Shown piece after piece: positions 1-10,330 of a stretch of 64,000 nt of DNA. The position numbers and the translations under genes are program-made. The stretch's first letter is position 1. The number at the start of each line of letters is the position of its first letter. This DNA is from Hahella sp. HNIBRBA332 (GTDB lineage: Bacteria > Pseudomonadota > Gammaproteobacteria > Pseudomonadales > Oleiphilaceae), in assembly GCF_030719035.1 (NCBI RefSeq), contig NZ_CP132203.1:992001-1056000 (forward strand), given 5' to 3'. The notes beneath the pieces were generated by a model. The model did no database searches, was not told where the DNA came from, and saw only the letters and a program-made list of their open reading frames with translations.

Positions 1-132
1 GCGCAGCGCGACACGGAATCAGCGACGTCGGCGCTTCGCGCCAGGATATTTGAGATCGAGCCCGCGAAGTCACTGCGCTTTCGGATATGGTAAGGTAGCC
101 GCATTTTTCACACTGTTGTTAGGAGAAAAATC

Positions 133-513
133 ATGAGGCTATTACATACGATGATCCGGGTTGGCGACCTGGATCGTTCCATCAGTTTTTACACTGAAGT
201 GTTGGGTATGCGTCTGTTGCGGCGCAAAGACTATCCGGAAGGCCGTTTCACATTGGCGTTCGTCGGCTACGGAGACGAGTCGGAAAGCGCCGTTATTGAA
301 CTGACTCACAACTGGGACACTGCTGCATATGAGTTGGGTTCCGGGTTTGGTCATCTCGCCATTGAAGTAGAAGACGCTTATCAAGCCTGTGACGCTATTC
401 GTGAAAAAGGCGGGCAAGTGGTTCGGGAGGCGGGCCCCATGAAGCATGGAACCACAGTGATTGCGTTCGTCAAAGATCCTGATGGTTATATGATTGAGCT
501 GATCCAGCGCTAA
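133..513 (+). CDS. gloA: Lactoylglutathione lyase (glyoxalase I)
   Basis: Glyoxalase I of the cytoplasmic methylglyoxal detoxification pathway. It isomerises the hemithioacetal of methylglyoxal and glutathione to S-lactoylglutathione. The 126-residue length matches bacterial GloA. The sequence starts with the typical LLHTMIRVGDLDRSISFY and ends with KDPDGYMIELIQ, the two halves of the vicinal-oxygen-chelate fold. The expected metal ligands are visible: His5, Glu56 in the VIELTHNW segment, His74 in GFGHLAIEV and Glu122 in YMIELI. The start is supported by an AGGAG sequence ahead of ATG 133. It appears monocistronic, with a hairpin after it. Methylglyoxal synthase (mgsA) lies in the same window near 52.1 kb but is not linked to it. 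Confidence 0.96.
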   Translation: MRLLHTMIRVGDLDRSISFYTEVLGMRLLRRKDYPEGRFTLAFVGYGDESESAVIELTHNWDTAAYELGSGFGHLAIEVEDAYQACDAIREKGGQVVREAGPMKHGTTVIAFVKDPDGYMIELIQR

Positions 514-554
514 CTTCTCTTCTGGCTAATGGGGCTTTTATTTCTCTATAGAAT

Positions 555-577
555 AAGCGCCGCGATTTGGCGCTTTT
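555..577 (+). terminator. Putative rho-independent terminator after gloA
   Basis: Inverted repeat AAGCGCC / GGCGCTT (555-561 and 569-575) with a 7-base loop, running into four T. It lies 41 bases after the gloA stop and before the tRNA promoter. Confidence 0.6.
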
Positions 578-629
578 GATCGACATTTCAGCGAAATAGC
601 CATTGCGAAAACTTTTTTAAACATTGCGC

Positions 630-658
630 TTGACACACCATGGGGCGATCAGTACTAT
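630..658 (+). promoter_or_regulatory. Sigma-70 promoter of the Val-Asp tRNA cluster
   Basis: A perfect -35 TTGACA (630-635), a 17-base spacer and -10 TACTAT (653-658), followed by a GC-rich stretch (GCGCATCG). This is the arrangement typical of strong stable-RNA promoters, whose GC-rich discriminator makes them sensitive to the stringent response. The first tRNA starts 76 bases after the -10 box. Confidence 0.8.
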
Positions 659-734
659 GCGCATCGTCTTCACGGGGCAGCCAAGCGGTTCGCGGGGTTG
701 ATTCGGAAGCGCCTCTTGATTCAGAGTGACGTGG

Positions 735-810
735 GGGTGGTTAGCTCAGCTGGGAGAGCATCGCCCTTACAAGGCGAGGGTCGCAGGTTCGATCCCTGCA
801 CCACCCACCA
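735..810 (+). tRNA. tRNA-Val (anticodon TAC), copy 1
   Basis: A 76-base cloverleaf. The acceptor stem GGGTGGT pairs with ACCACCC, the anticodon loop CTTACAA carries TAC (768-770), the T arm contains GGTTCGATCC, and CCA is encoded at the 3' end. It is identical in sequence to copy 2 at 944-1019. It is the first of four tRNAs probably made from one transcript. Confidence 0.97.
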
Positions 811-830
811 AATTCTGAAATAGAGATCGC

Positions 831-907
831 GGAGCGGTAGTTCAGTTGGTTAGAATACCGGCCTGTCACGCCGGGGGTCGCGGGTTCGAGTCCCGTCCGC
901 TCCGCCA
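831..907 (+). tRNA. tRNA-Asp (anticodon GTC), copy 1
   Basis: A 77-base cloverleaf with acceptor GGAGCGG / CCGCTCC, anticodon loop CTGTCAC containing GTC, and encoded CCA. It differs from copy 2 in the D loop (CAGTTGG here, CAGTCGG there). Confidence 0.97.
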
Positions 908-943
908 ATTTCTAGTAAGTCAAGAGCCAGTTCATCTGGAACT

Positions 944-1019
944 GGGTGGTTAGCTCAGCTGGGAGAGCATCGCCCTTACAAGGCGAGGGTCGCAGGTTCG
1001 ATCCCTGCACCACCCACCA
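944..1019 (+). tRNA. tRNA-Val (anticodon TAC), copy 2
   Basis: Identical to the tRNA-Val at 735-810, with acceptor GGGTGGT / ACCACCC, anticodon TAC and encoded CCA. It opens the second Val-Asp unit of the tandem duplication. Confidence 0.97.
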
Positions 1020-1043
1020 TCTTCCCCAAAGATGGATTTTCGC

Positions 1044-1120
1044 GGAGCGGTAGTTCAGTCGGTTAGAATACCGGCCTGTCACGCCGGGGGTCGCGGGTTC
1101 GAGTCCCGTCCGCTCCGCCA
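1044..1120 (+). tRNA. tRNA-Asp (anticodon GTC), copy 2
   Basis: A 77-base cloverleaf, identical to the first Asp gene except for the C in the D loop noted there. It is the last gene of the tRNA cluster. No hairpin with a T tract was found directly downstream. Confidence 0.97.
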
Positions 1121-1292
1121 ACTCTTATCCCCTCCTCTTACGCACTTCTTATTTTAATTTCTACTCATAATTTTCTGATTCCAATCACTAATTTATTTTC
1201 CTCCCTGCATTATTTTATAGCCTTTCTTTGTCATTTTTCTGACATGGCAGTTTGATAGCCTGGACAATAACCATTAGCAAGGAGCCGTACCT

Positions 1293-1379
1293 GTGCAAGA
1301 ATATATTGATGATCTCATTGATGTTGATTATGAAGAGTTTGATGACGACGAATTCGTCGATGACGCTGTAGAGCTTTAA
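1293..1379 (+). CDS. Putative 28-residue acidic mini-protein
   Basis: A short ORF starting with GTG behind AAGGAG (1279-1284, 8 bases upstream). The predicted peptide of 28 residues is almost entirely Asp, Glu and hydrophobic residues (QEYIDDLIDVD, then YEEFDDDEFVDDAVEL), with no Lys or Arg. It stands alone between the tRNA cluster and the convergent AraC gene. I recognise no family. It might be a small acidic protein of unknown role, a modified-peptide precursor, or a chance ORF. The clean ribosome binding site and the skewed composition are the only arguments for it. Confidence 0.4.
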   Translation: MQEYIDDLIDVDYEEFDDDEFVDDAVEL

Positions 1380-1400
1380 TTCAGTTTCTTCTTGTCTCGC

Positions 1401-2456
1401 TCAAGTATTTTCGCCTGTCGCTGTATCCCCGTCCACCCGGCCAGAAGTGTGCTGGTCCTTGAACGGCTTCGGATTGACGCCAAACCACCTCTTAAAGGCC
1501 CGATGAAATGCTGCAGGTGAAGAAAAGCCCAGTAGGTAAGCGATCTCGCCAATCGTTAAGTCTGTGGCTTTGAGGTAGGTAGCCGCGACCTGTTTGCGAG
1601 TCTCGTCCAGAACTTGTTGAAATTGAACGCCTTCCTTTTTTAATCGCCTTTGTAGTGTCCACTCCGATAGACCCAGCTGTCTTGCTGTTTCAGTGAGCCC
1701 CACTTCGCGTCCTTGCAGCATGGGGGTGATAATCTGCTTGACCCGTTCAGTCAGACTGGTGGCTCCAACCAGGGTGGTGAGCTCCCGGTTGCAGATGCTG
1801 ACGATTTCGCTATGTGTAGCCGGATTGGCGTAAATAGAAGGGAGAGTTAGCGCTTCTTTACGAAAAATCAGTGCGTTACGAGAGCGACCGAACTTAACGG
1901 GACAATTGAAAGCCAGTTGATAATGTTGAGCGTAAGGCGGCGCCTCAAATTCGATTTCCACTTCTTTCAGTAGCCGCTCCTGTCCGGTAATCCAGTGCGC
2001 CAGCGCGCTCCATCCGCTGAGCAGGCAATCCACCACGAAATAGTTGAACTCGTTATAAGGGCTGATGGAATAAAACTGGGCGACGCCACTTTCTTCTGTC
2101 AGATAAAACCGGCTGCTGCCGCGTTTGTTGACGCTGCTCAGGCTTTCATAGTGAATCCATAGCCGGATCGCCCGCTCAAGATTGGAGCTGGTCATGGCTG
2201 CATAGCCGGAAAGGCCCATATGGGTGATGCGCAGCGCTTGCCCCATGAATAATCCCAGTGCGGGCTGGTTGGCGGTGCTGATCAGGGCCTGCCCGATGCG
2301 CATGAAGCGGGATATGCTGATTCGCGCCTTGGGGGAGGCGAGAGTCTCCGTCGTAACGCCGTATTCGTTGAGGACCGGCATTGGGTCAACGTTAAGCCGG
2401 TGACAGGCTTCGCGCATTAATTCTACGAAATTGACGGATATGTCGCCGAGCTGCAT
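1401..2456 (-). CDS. AraC-family transcriptional regulator
   Basis: A DNA-binding regulator of 351 residues. The N-terminal two thirds resemble the arabinose-binding-like domain of the OruR/ArgR-type AraC subgroup (LGLFMGQALRITHMGLSGYAAM). The C-terminal AraC/XylS domain (about residues 233-332) holds two helix-turn-helix units, including TARQLGLSEWTLQRRL and IAYLLGFSSPAAFHRAFKRW, and ends with the typical GVNPKPF. It is divergent from the dienoyl-CoA reductase gene and shares its upstream region of about 200 bases. Regulation of that gene, with a fatty-acid or other lipid effector, is therefore an inference from position only. Confidence 0.9.
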   Translation of the reverse strand: MQLGDISVNFVELMREACHRLNVDPMPVLNEYGVTTETLASPKARISISRFMRIGQALISTANQPALGLFMGQALRITHMGLSGYAAMTSSNLERAIRLWIHYESLSSVNKRGSSRFYLTEESGVAQFYSISPYNEFNYFVVDCLLSGWSALAHWITGQERLLKEVEIEFEAPPYAQHYQLAFNCPVKFGRSRNALIFRKEALTLPSIYANPATHSEIVSICNRELTTLVGATSLTERVKQIITPMLQGREVGLTETARQLGLSEWTLQRRLKKEGVQFQQVLDETRKQVAATYLKATDLTIGEIAYLLGFSSPAAFHRAFKRWFGVNPKPFKDQHTSGRVDGDTATGENT

Positions 2457-2662
2457 ACGGCTCTTCCCCTGGCAGTGTTTAAGGTGGTGAGTGGGTGTAT
2501 TTTATAGATAAAAAAATGTTATCCAAGGGTATTGGCTGTTTTACGTGGCAGGGCTAATTTATACGGCATATCCCGTAGCTATGATTGCTGCGTATAAATC
2601 GAGGCGGAAGCCGTTCAGTTACTGGCATTTCGCCCATTAAAGTGAATATTCAGGAGTGTTTC

Positions 2663-4711
<2,049 letters not shown>

Positions 4712-4721
4712 TTTCCCTCTA

Positions 4722-4799
4722 CTGGACTCAGTCTGTGCGCTGAGTCCAGTACAGCCTTTCTTTTTTTGCACAAACCAGGTCGATTGGCCTGGTTTGTGC
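4722..4799 (+). terminator. Double perfect hairpin after fadH
   Basis: Two perfect inverted repeats in a row: CTGGACTCAG / CTGAGTCCAG (4722-4731 and 4740-4749, 8-base loop), then GCACAAACCAGG / CCTGGTTTGTGC (4768-4779 and 4788-4799, 8-base loop). A run of seven T lies between them. The first hairpin plus the T run is a plausible rho-independent terminator for fadH. The second has no T tract after it on the plus strand. Confidence 0.65.
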
Positions 4800-5079
4800 G
4801 CCCTTTCCCTAACTTCACGCGATCTGTCCGACTGACATTTCCAAGGTTGCGTGCTAAGTTTTCATCAGCTTCATTAATAATCAACGGGTGCGCCGGAGCC
4901 GTTTTATATGGCCCGGGAACAAAAAATATCGGTGTTTAAACGCTTGGTAAGCGCTAACGAAACAATTTTCTGTTATTTTGTTGCGCTTACAAAAAATAAC
5001 AACATCGACAATGGGCTTCTGGACAACGCAGCTTAAACAACAAGCAAAGAAAGAAGGGCTTATTATCTAGGACATTGGC
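4800..5079. other. Intergenic region with a structured leader
   Basis: No gene was seen here. Before the coiled-coil gene it contains an inverted repeat GTAAGCGC / GCGCTTAC (4947-4954 and 4983-4990), extended inward by AACAA / TTGTT (4961-4965 and 4978-4982). It could be a leader hairpin or a regulator site. No convincing -35/-10 pair was found. Confidence 0.4.
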
Positions 5080-6396
5080 ATGCCCAAACCTCAAAAAGAT
5101 GATATTTACGAAGCGGTTCTCTTTCTGGAGGATCAGTATGTAGCGCGGCAAATGCGCTATTCGGAATTTGAGGCCATATTGGACGGCGTGGTTGCTCTGA
5201 ATGATCTGGCTGATACGGAAATAACGGCGGTTTATGCAGAGCTGAACAAACAGTTGATACCTCGAGCGCTGGTATTTTTTACGGTCTATTTCGACGAGGA
5301 AGGCGTCGCGGATTCGGAATGGAACGTGCCGCTGAAGCGGTTGGCGAAAATTTCCGGTTCCGGTCCTGATCTCGGCGCAGGTCCGATACGGCTTGCCTGT
5401 CGCAGTCAGTGCGCAATTTCATGGCATCAGCGGGATTTGTGGGATCCGGACATGAAGCCTGGCGGCAACGACTTTCAGGTGATAAAAAAGTCCCTGCAAG
5501 AGAATCGTCTGGGCTTCGAAGTGGTTGGTGAAGTGGTTGAGGGGGATGAGGATATTCCTGTCCTGACACCCACTGAGGCCGCGCCGCAGCCAGCGGCGTC
5601 CGCGTCTGCGCTGGAGGAGCAGGAGCGTATTCATCGCACGAAACTGGCGCGCTTGCTGAAAGCGCAACGCCTGCGCATCAAAACGTTGAATAGTCAGCAC
5701 GAAGCGGAAATTGAAGAGCTCAGGCGTCAACACCGATTGGAGATGCAGGCGCTGAAGACTAAGGTCCAGGACATGGAGCAAAGTCTCCAGCACACCAAGG
5801 TGCTTTACGATCAGACCAAAATCAAACTGCAGAAGCGCAGCGATCAATACCTGTCTCTGCAAGAGGAAATGGTTCAGTTCAAGAAACGCCAATCCATGCT
5901 GGAGAAAGAACTCAGCAAAGGAGATGGGGGTGAGGAGGCGGAACGTCTGCGCCAGCGCCTGGAAAGCGAACTGACGATTGTGAAAGAGCAATTGCAGCGT
6001 CGCGAGGCGGAATTGGTCTACCGCGACGAGCGTGAGGAGCAGTTGCGCCAGGAGATTCAAACGCTAAAGGATGAATCTGAGGATGGCGGCGGAGATATTC
6101 TCAATAAGCTTTCCGAGCTGGATGTGGTCTTTGTCGTTTATCATCCCGGCGCGGGTCATATCACTATCCCGGCGAAAGATGTTTTGCGCTACGTACAGAA
6201 TCCTATCGCCTATGCGGCGGAGCGTTGTTTTGTAACGGAGCGGCACTACAAAGAGTGGCTGGACCATTACGAAAACGCGGTATGCGAACACGAAATTCCT
6301 GGCAAGGGGTTGTGTGGCGAGAGCGTCCCTCGCGTGACCGTACCGGCGGAATTCGTTGCAGGCGAAAGCAACCGTTGCGAGAAGCATCAAGAATAG
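5080..6396 (+). CDS. Coiled-coil protein of unknown function
   Basis: A 438-residue protein I cannot assign to a characterised family. The N-terminal 150 or so residues form an apparently folded domain (YEAVLFLEDQYVARQMRY at the start). They are followed by an acidic, alanine/proline-rich linker. A long coiled coil rich in Glu, Arg, Gln and Leu runs from roughly residue 178 to 335. The C-terminal domain starts near DILNKLSELDVVFVVYHPG and ends with spaced Cys/His residues (CEHEIPGKGLC, then NRCEKH) that could bind a metal. There is no signal peptide and no membrane segment, so it is probably cytoplasmic. Its stop lies 3 bases before the next start, so the two genes are probably co-transcribed. 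Confidence 0.8.
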   Translation: MPKPQKDDIYEAVLFLEDQYVARQMRYSEFEAILDGVVALNDLADTEITAVYAELNKQLIPRALVFFTVYFDEEGVADSEWNVPLKRLAKISGSGPDLGAGPIRLACRSQCAISWHQRDLWDPDMKPGGNDFQVIKKSLQENRLGFEVVGEVVEGDEDIPVLTPTEAAPQPAASASALEEQERIHRTKLARLLKAQRLRIKTLNSQHEAEIEELRRQHRLEMQALKTKVQDMEQSLQHTKVLYDQTKIKLQKRSDQYLSLQEEMVQFKKRQSMLEKELSKGDGGEEAERLRQRLESELTIVKEQLQRREAELVYRDEREEQLRQEIQTLKDESEDGGGDILNKLSELDVVFVVYHPGAGHITIPAKDVLRYVQNPIAYAAERCFVTERHYKEWLDHYENAVCEHEIPGKGLCGESVPRVTVPAEFVAGESNRCEKHQE

Positions 6397-6399
6397 TTC

Positions 6400-7341
6400 G
6401 TGTCCTCTCTGTTGTATCAACCCGATTGCGTGATTCAACCGCTCAGCCATCCCGTGGCTGAGCGCGCCGGCGTTCGCCTATGGATGGCGCGGGGCGATTT
6501 GGTTCATGAGCTTGTGTCAGGCAACAAGTGGTTCAAGCTTAAATACAGCCTGTTGGAAGCGGAACGAAATCAAGCATCGGGATTGCTGAGCTTCGGCGGC
6601 GCTTACTCCAATCACTTGCATGCGCTCGCCGCGGCGGGTCGTATGCTGAATATTCCCACCTTTGGCGTTGTGCGCGGCGCCTGGCGGCGTGAGCTGACGT
6701 CAACTTTGCAGGATGCCCAAAAGTGGGGGATGCGTTTGTTGTTTGTCAGTAATCAGGCGTATCGCCGCAAAGATGACCCTGCTTGGGTGGAGGAAAGCAT
6801 TGCGGACTGGGGGCTGTCAGAGCTTATCGATACGCAAAAGCTGATGGTTATCCCCGAAGGCGGCAGCAACGCGCTGGCGTTGAAAGGCGTGTCTGAGTGG
6901 GCGCAGCAAATCTATTCTCGTTTTCCCTCGGCGCCTGCGTCAGTATTCTTGCCTTGCGGCACCGGCGGCACGATGGCGGGGTTCGTCGCTGCTGACTCTC
7001 ATCATGAGGTAGTTGGCGTGCCTGTATTGCGAGCCGGCGACTCTATTGCAGAAAAGATCGATGAGTTGCTGACTCTGAATGATCGACGACCAGGAACGGG
7101 TTTTCGTTTCCTGTCCGGCTATGAGTTTGGTGGATACGCGAAGACAAACACGGAGCTGATGGCCTTCATTCAGGCATTTGCCGATCATACTGGCGTTGGT
7201 TTGGAGCCCGTCTACACAGGAAAAATGGCGTATGCGGCGCTGGACTGGTTGCGCCGCGGCGAGGCTCCTAAAGGCTCGGACGTTGTGCTTGTGCACACTG
7301 GCGGTATGCAGGGCGCGCGGGGTTTTGTTGAGCAACTTTGA
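6400..7341 (+). CDS. PLP-dependent ACC deaminase / D-cysteine desulfhydrase family enzyme
   Basis: A fold-type II pyridoxal-phosphate enzyme of 313 residues. The PLP lysine sits in SGNKWFKLKYSL. The following GGAYSNHLHALAAAG matches the substrate/cofactor-binding stretch of 1-aminocyclopropane-1-carboxylate deaminase and D-cysteine desulfhydrase relatives, and LPCGTGGTMAGF is the phosphate-binding glycine loop. The actual substrate cannot be told from the sequence; many members are D-cysteine desulfhydrases rather than true ACC deaminases. It starts with GTG directly after the coiled-coil gene, which suggests translational coupling. Confidence 0.88.
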   Translation: MSSLLYQPDCVIQPLSHPVAERAGVRLWMARGDLVHELVSGNKWFKLKYSLLEAERNQASGLLSFGGAYSNHLHALAAAGRMLNIPTFGVVRGAWRRELTSTLQDAQKWGMRLLFVSNQAYRRKDDPAWVEESIADWGLSELIDTQKLMVIPEGGSNALALKGVSEWAQQIYSRFPSAPASVFLPCGTGGTMAGFVAADSHHEVVGVPVLRAGDSIAEKIDELLTLNDRRPGTGFRFLSGYEFGGYAKTNTELMAFIQAFADHTGVGLEPVYTGKMAYAALDWLRRGEAPKGSDVVLVHTGGMQGARGFVEQL

Positions 7342-7350
7342 TCCCTTCTG

Positions 7351-8271
7351 CTAGTTGTTCAGTGTTGCTCTTGCTGATTCCGCCCAGTCGTCGCTAACGA
7401 CGAAATATCGGGCTGTTTCCAGCCATCCGCCCGCCGGCGACTCCGCCAATGCGATTAACATCTGTGGACGGCCGCTCCTTTCTGTAGAGTTCAATTCCCC
7501 AAATAACTTTTCCCAGCTCATAACTGGGGCCTGATCGTCGGGATGTATTGAAAGGGGCGATAGCCAGTGTGATTTAGGCGTGAGTATCCAGTGTGTGGCT
7601 GTTCCCTCCAATTGGGGCAGGGCGCTGACGGGTAGCCAGCCGCCGCGCAGGTGGTCGGGGGAGGCGAGTGGCGATGCGCCGACGTTGCCAGGGTCAAGCA
7701 GTGGATAGAACAGATAGCCTTTCATAACGATCTGACGACCGACTTCGTGAACGCCCAGATGCGCAAGCGCTTGTCTGGCTTCGGGCGTTTCCGAGAGTAG
7801 AATCTGGCTGGTGAGCAGCTTGTTCAGCTTAAGGTCCAGCCGGTCCAGGTAGTTGGGGCCGAACCAGTGTATGTCTCCGCCTTTCGCCGAGGGTGTTGGT
7901 AAGCCGAGATAGTATTTGATGGCGACTTCCTGATGTACATAATGGCCGTCCGGGGCCTGCAGGATAAAATCAAACTCGCCGTAAGTCTTTTTTCTGTCTT
8001 TCACTTGCAAGCTATGCGCAATCACACGCCAAGCGCTGAGCCGATCAACGCCGAAGCGCCAAAGCGATTCAAAGTAAGGGCCCAGAAAACGGCTTTTTAA
8101 GCCTTTCTCCATACTTACCAGATCCATGGTGAGCGTCTGGTCGGTATCGCTCAGCGCTATGGGCGCTTGGCGATCGAACTGTGTTGGCGCCATGTCAGGA
8201 ATGGCGGCCAGTTCCGGGCTGTTACAAGTCCACTGTAAGTCTCTGAGCAGTTGTTGTGGCGTTCGCTTCAC
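7351..8271 (-). CDS. DUF1853 family protein
   Basis: A 306-residue protein resembling the DUF1853 family, which has no known function. Typical segments are VHQEVAIKYYLG, HWFGPNYLDRLDLKLNKLL and GYLFYPLLDP. The H-E-V-A-I-K arrangement recalls PD-(D/E)XK nuclease-like folds, but that is only a resemblance. The start codon is GTG. The gene is convergent with the PLP-enzyme gene and divergent from nadK, with 170 bases between the starts. Confidence 0.75.
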   Translation of the reverse strand: MKRTPQQLLRDLQWTCNSPELAAIPDMAPTQFDRQAPIALSDTDQTLTMDLVSMEKGLKSRFLGPYFESLWRFGVDRLSAWRVIAHSLQVKDRKKTYGEFDFILQAPDGHYVHQEVAIKYYLGLPTPSAKGGDIHWFGPNYLDRLDLKLNKLLTSQILLSETPEARQALAHLGVHEVGRQIVMKGYLFYPLLDPGNVGASPLASPDHLRGGWLPVSALPQLEGTATHWILTPKSHWLSPLSIHPDDQAPVMSWEKLFGELNSTERSGRPQMLIALAESPAGGWLETARYFVVSDDWAESARATLNN

Positions 8272-8441
8272 AAATTAAACTTCCGTTAGTACCCTGGCCG
8301 GCGCTTTGGTCGATGGGCGCAGTCACAGATTGGGCTGCAGCGGGGCGCGAGGGTGAGGAAAAAGACAAAAACCGCCCACGGGGCGCATACAAGCCGGGGC
8401 AGTTTGGGTAACATAACAAAAACGCTTGATTAAGGGCATGT

Positions 8442-9332
8442 ATGGAACAGTTTCGTAATATCGGTTTGCTGGGCCGGATGGGCAGTGTGCAGGTGGTGGA
8501 GACGCTGAAGCGGCTCAAAAACTATCTGGTCGGCGAAGGTTACGCAGTGATCCTGGAAGAAGCTACCGCAGCGGTGTTGCCAGGGCATAACGTGCAGGTG
8601 TCCAGCAAGAAAATGCTAGGCGAGATCTGTGACTTGGTGATTGTGGTCGGCGGCGACGGCAGTTTGCTGGGCGCAGCGCGGGCGCTGGCGGGGTGCAATG
8701 TGCCGGTGCTCGGCGTCAATCGCGGCAGGTTGGGCTTTCTCACTGATATTACGCCAACAGAAATGGAGCCCCAGCTGGCGGAGGTGCTGTCCGGAAAGTA
8801 TGTCGAAGAGTCCCGCTTTCTGTTGGACGCCTACGTCAAACGTAATGGCGAGCCCGTGGGCTATGGGTGCGGCCTGAATGATATCGTGCTGCACCCTGGT
8901 AAATCTACCCGGATGATCGGCTTCGACCTTTATATCGAAGGGCAGTTCGTCAACAGTCAGCGTTCCGACGGACTGATTGTTTCCACGCCGACCGGCTCTA
9001 CGGCGTATGCGTTATCCGCGGGCGGCCCGATCATGCACCCGCGTCTGGACGCCATTGTTCTGGTGCCCATGTTTCCCCATACCCTGAGCAGCCGTCCGAT
9101 TGTGGTGGACGGCAACAGCGAAATTAAGATCATTATCGGCGACTACAACGAAACCTATCCCCATGTCAGTTGCGATGGGCAGACCCACGTCACCTGCGCG
9201 CCGGGCGATACGGTCACGATTTGCAAGAAGCCGCAGAAGCTGCGTCTGATTCACCCCATGAACCATAATTTCTATCAGATCTGCCGGGATAAACTGGGCT
9301 GGTCGAGCAGTCGAGATCAGGGAGGGCAGTAG
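8442..9332 (+). CDS. nadK: NAD kinase
   Basis: Phosphorylates NAD to NADP in the cytoplasm and is the only route to NADP in most bacteria. It is 296 residues, the usual length. The diagnostic GGDGS motif is at residues 70-74. NDIVLHPG and the catalytic-region segment TPTGSTAYALSAGGPI are both present. It starts a tight plus-strand group: a phosphatase gene follows after 4 bases and a rhomboid protease gene after that. Confidence 0.97.
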   Translation: MEQFRNIGLLGRMGSVQVVETLKRLKNYLVGEGYAVILEEATAAVLPGHNVQVSSKKMLGEICDLVIVVGGDGSLLGAARALAGCNVPVLGVNRGRLGFLTDITPTEMEPQLAEVLSGKYVEESRFLLDAYVKRNGEPVGYGCGLNDIVLHPGKSTRMIGFDLYIEGQFVNSQRSDGLIVSTPTGSTAYALSAGGPIMHPRLDAIVLVPMFPHTLSSRPIVVDGNSEIKIIIGDYNETYPHVSCDGQTHVTCAPGDTVTICKKPQKLRLIHPMNHNFYQICRDKLGWSSSRDQGGQ

Positions 9333-9336
9333 TCTA

Positions 9337-10326
9337 ATGTCCGAGAGCCAGAAGTACCGAGGCTTTGACTTCATCGGCGACGTCCATGGATGCGCCAGAA
9401 CCCTTGAGGCATTGCTGGAGAAGCTCGACTACCGGAAAATCAACGGCGTATACAGTCATAAGCATCGTCAGGCGATTTACGTTGGCGATATCGTCGACCG
9501 CGGTCCCCGTATCCGCGAGGCGTTGCATATTGTGCGGGATATGGTGGAGCACGGCAGCGCGCGCATTGTCATGGGGAATCATGAATACAATGCCCTGGGT
9601 TATTGCACTCGGGCGCGCCCAGGCAGCGCCCACACTTACCTGCGCGAACATACGCCTCGCCATGAACGCTTGATTCGGGAAACACTGGATCAGTTCGCTA
9701 ATTACGGACATGAATGGAATGAGTTCCTTGAATGGTTCATGACGCTGCCGCTGGTGATTGACGACCAGAGTTTCCGGGTTGTGCACGCATGCTGGGACCA
9801 TGAATTGATATCTCAGTTTCTGGAGCATCACCCCGATGGCCTTATTACGGAAGATTTTCTGCACGCATCGACCGTGCGCGACAGTTTTGCCGGCCATGTC
9901 ATGGACAGGTTGTTGCGCGGCACGGATATGAAACTCCCGGATGGCATGTCCATTCACAGCAGCGACGGCTTCGTTCGCACTGCTTTTCGCACCAAATTCT
10001 GGAAAGCGGAGCCTGAAACCTATGGCGACATTGTGTTTCAGCCAGACGCTTTGCCCGACGAAGTGGCGGAAAGGCGCTTGTCGGAGCGGGAGCGGCGCAT
10101 GCTGTTGTTTTACGGCCTGGAAGAGCCGCCCTTATTCGTCGGTCATTACTGGCTGCAGGGCGCGCCGCGTCCTATTCGTCCCAATATCGCCTGCCTGGAT
10201 TACAGTGCAGTGAAGTACGGCAAGCTGGTGGCCTACCGACTCGAAGCGGGAGATCGCAAGCTGACGGCGGACAATTTTGTCTGGGTTGATGTAATGCGAG
10301 ACGCGGGGGACGCCGCTGGGCGTTGA
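9337..10326 (+). CDS. Metallophosphoesterase
   Basis: A calcineurin-like phosphoesterase of 329 residues. The metal-binding signature is complete and in order: GDVHG near residue 14, YVGDIVDRGP near 50 and MGNHEYNALGY near 80, with later His residues in VHACWDHEL and FVGHYW. The family includes PrpE/ApaH-like phosphatases acting on phosphoproteins or dinucleotides; the substrate here is unknown. It lies 4 bases after nadK and 4 bases before the rhomboid gene, so the three are very likely one operon. Confidence 0.88.
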   Translation: MSESQKYRGFDFIGDVHGCARTLEALLEKLDYRKINGVYSHKHRQAIYVGDIVDRGPRIREALHIVRDMVEHGSARIVMGNHEYNALGYCTRARPGSAHTYLREHTPRHERLIRETLDQFANYGHEWNEFLEWFMTLPLVIDDQSFRVVHACWDHELISQFLEHHPDGLITEDFLHASTVRDSFAGHVMDRLLRGTDMKLPDGMSIHSSDGFVRTAFRTKFWKAEPETYGDIVFQPDALPDEVAERRLSERERRMLLFYGLEEPPLFVGHYWLQGAPRPIRPNIACLDYSAVKYGKLVAYRLEAGDRKLTADNFVWVDVMRDAGDAAGR

Positions 10327-10330
10327 GCAT

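Noticed and set aside
1..132. The 3' end of an earlier gene at the left edge
   Set aside because: Frame 1 is open to a stop at 91-93, but about 30 codons are too few to recognise a product; no call is made.
912..1121. A 69-codon ORF on the minus strand across the second Val-Asp tRNA unit
   Set aside because: It is only the reverse complement of tRNA genes; such ORFs are frequent false predictions.
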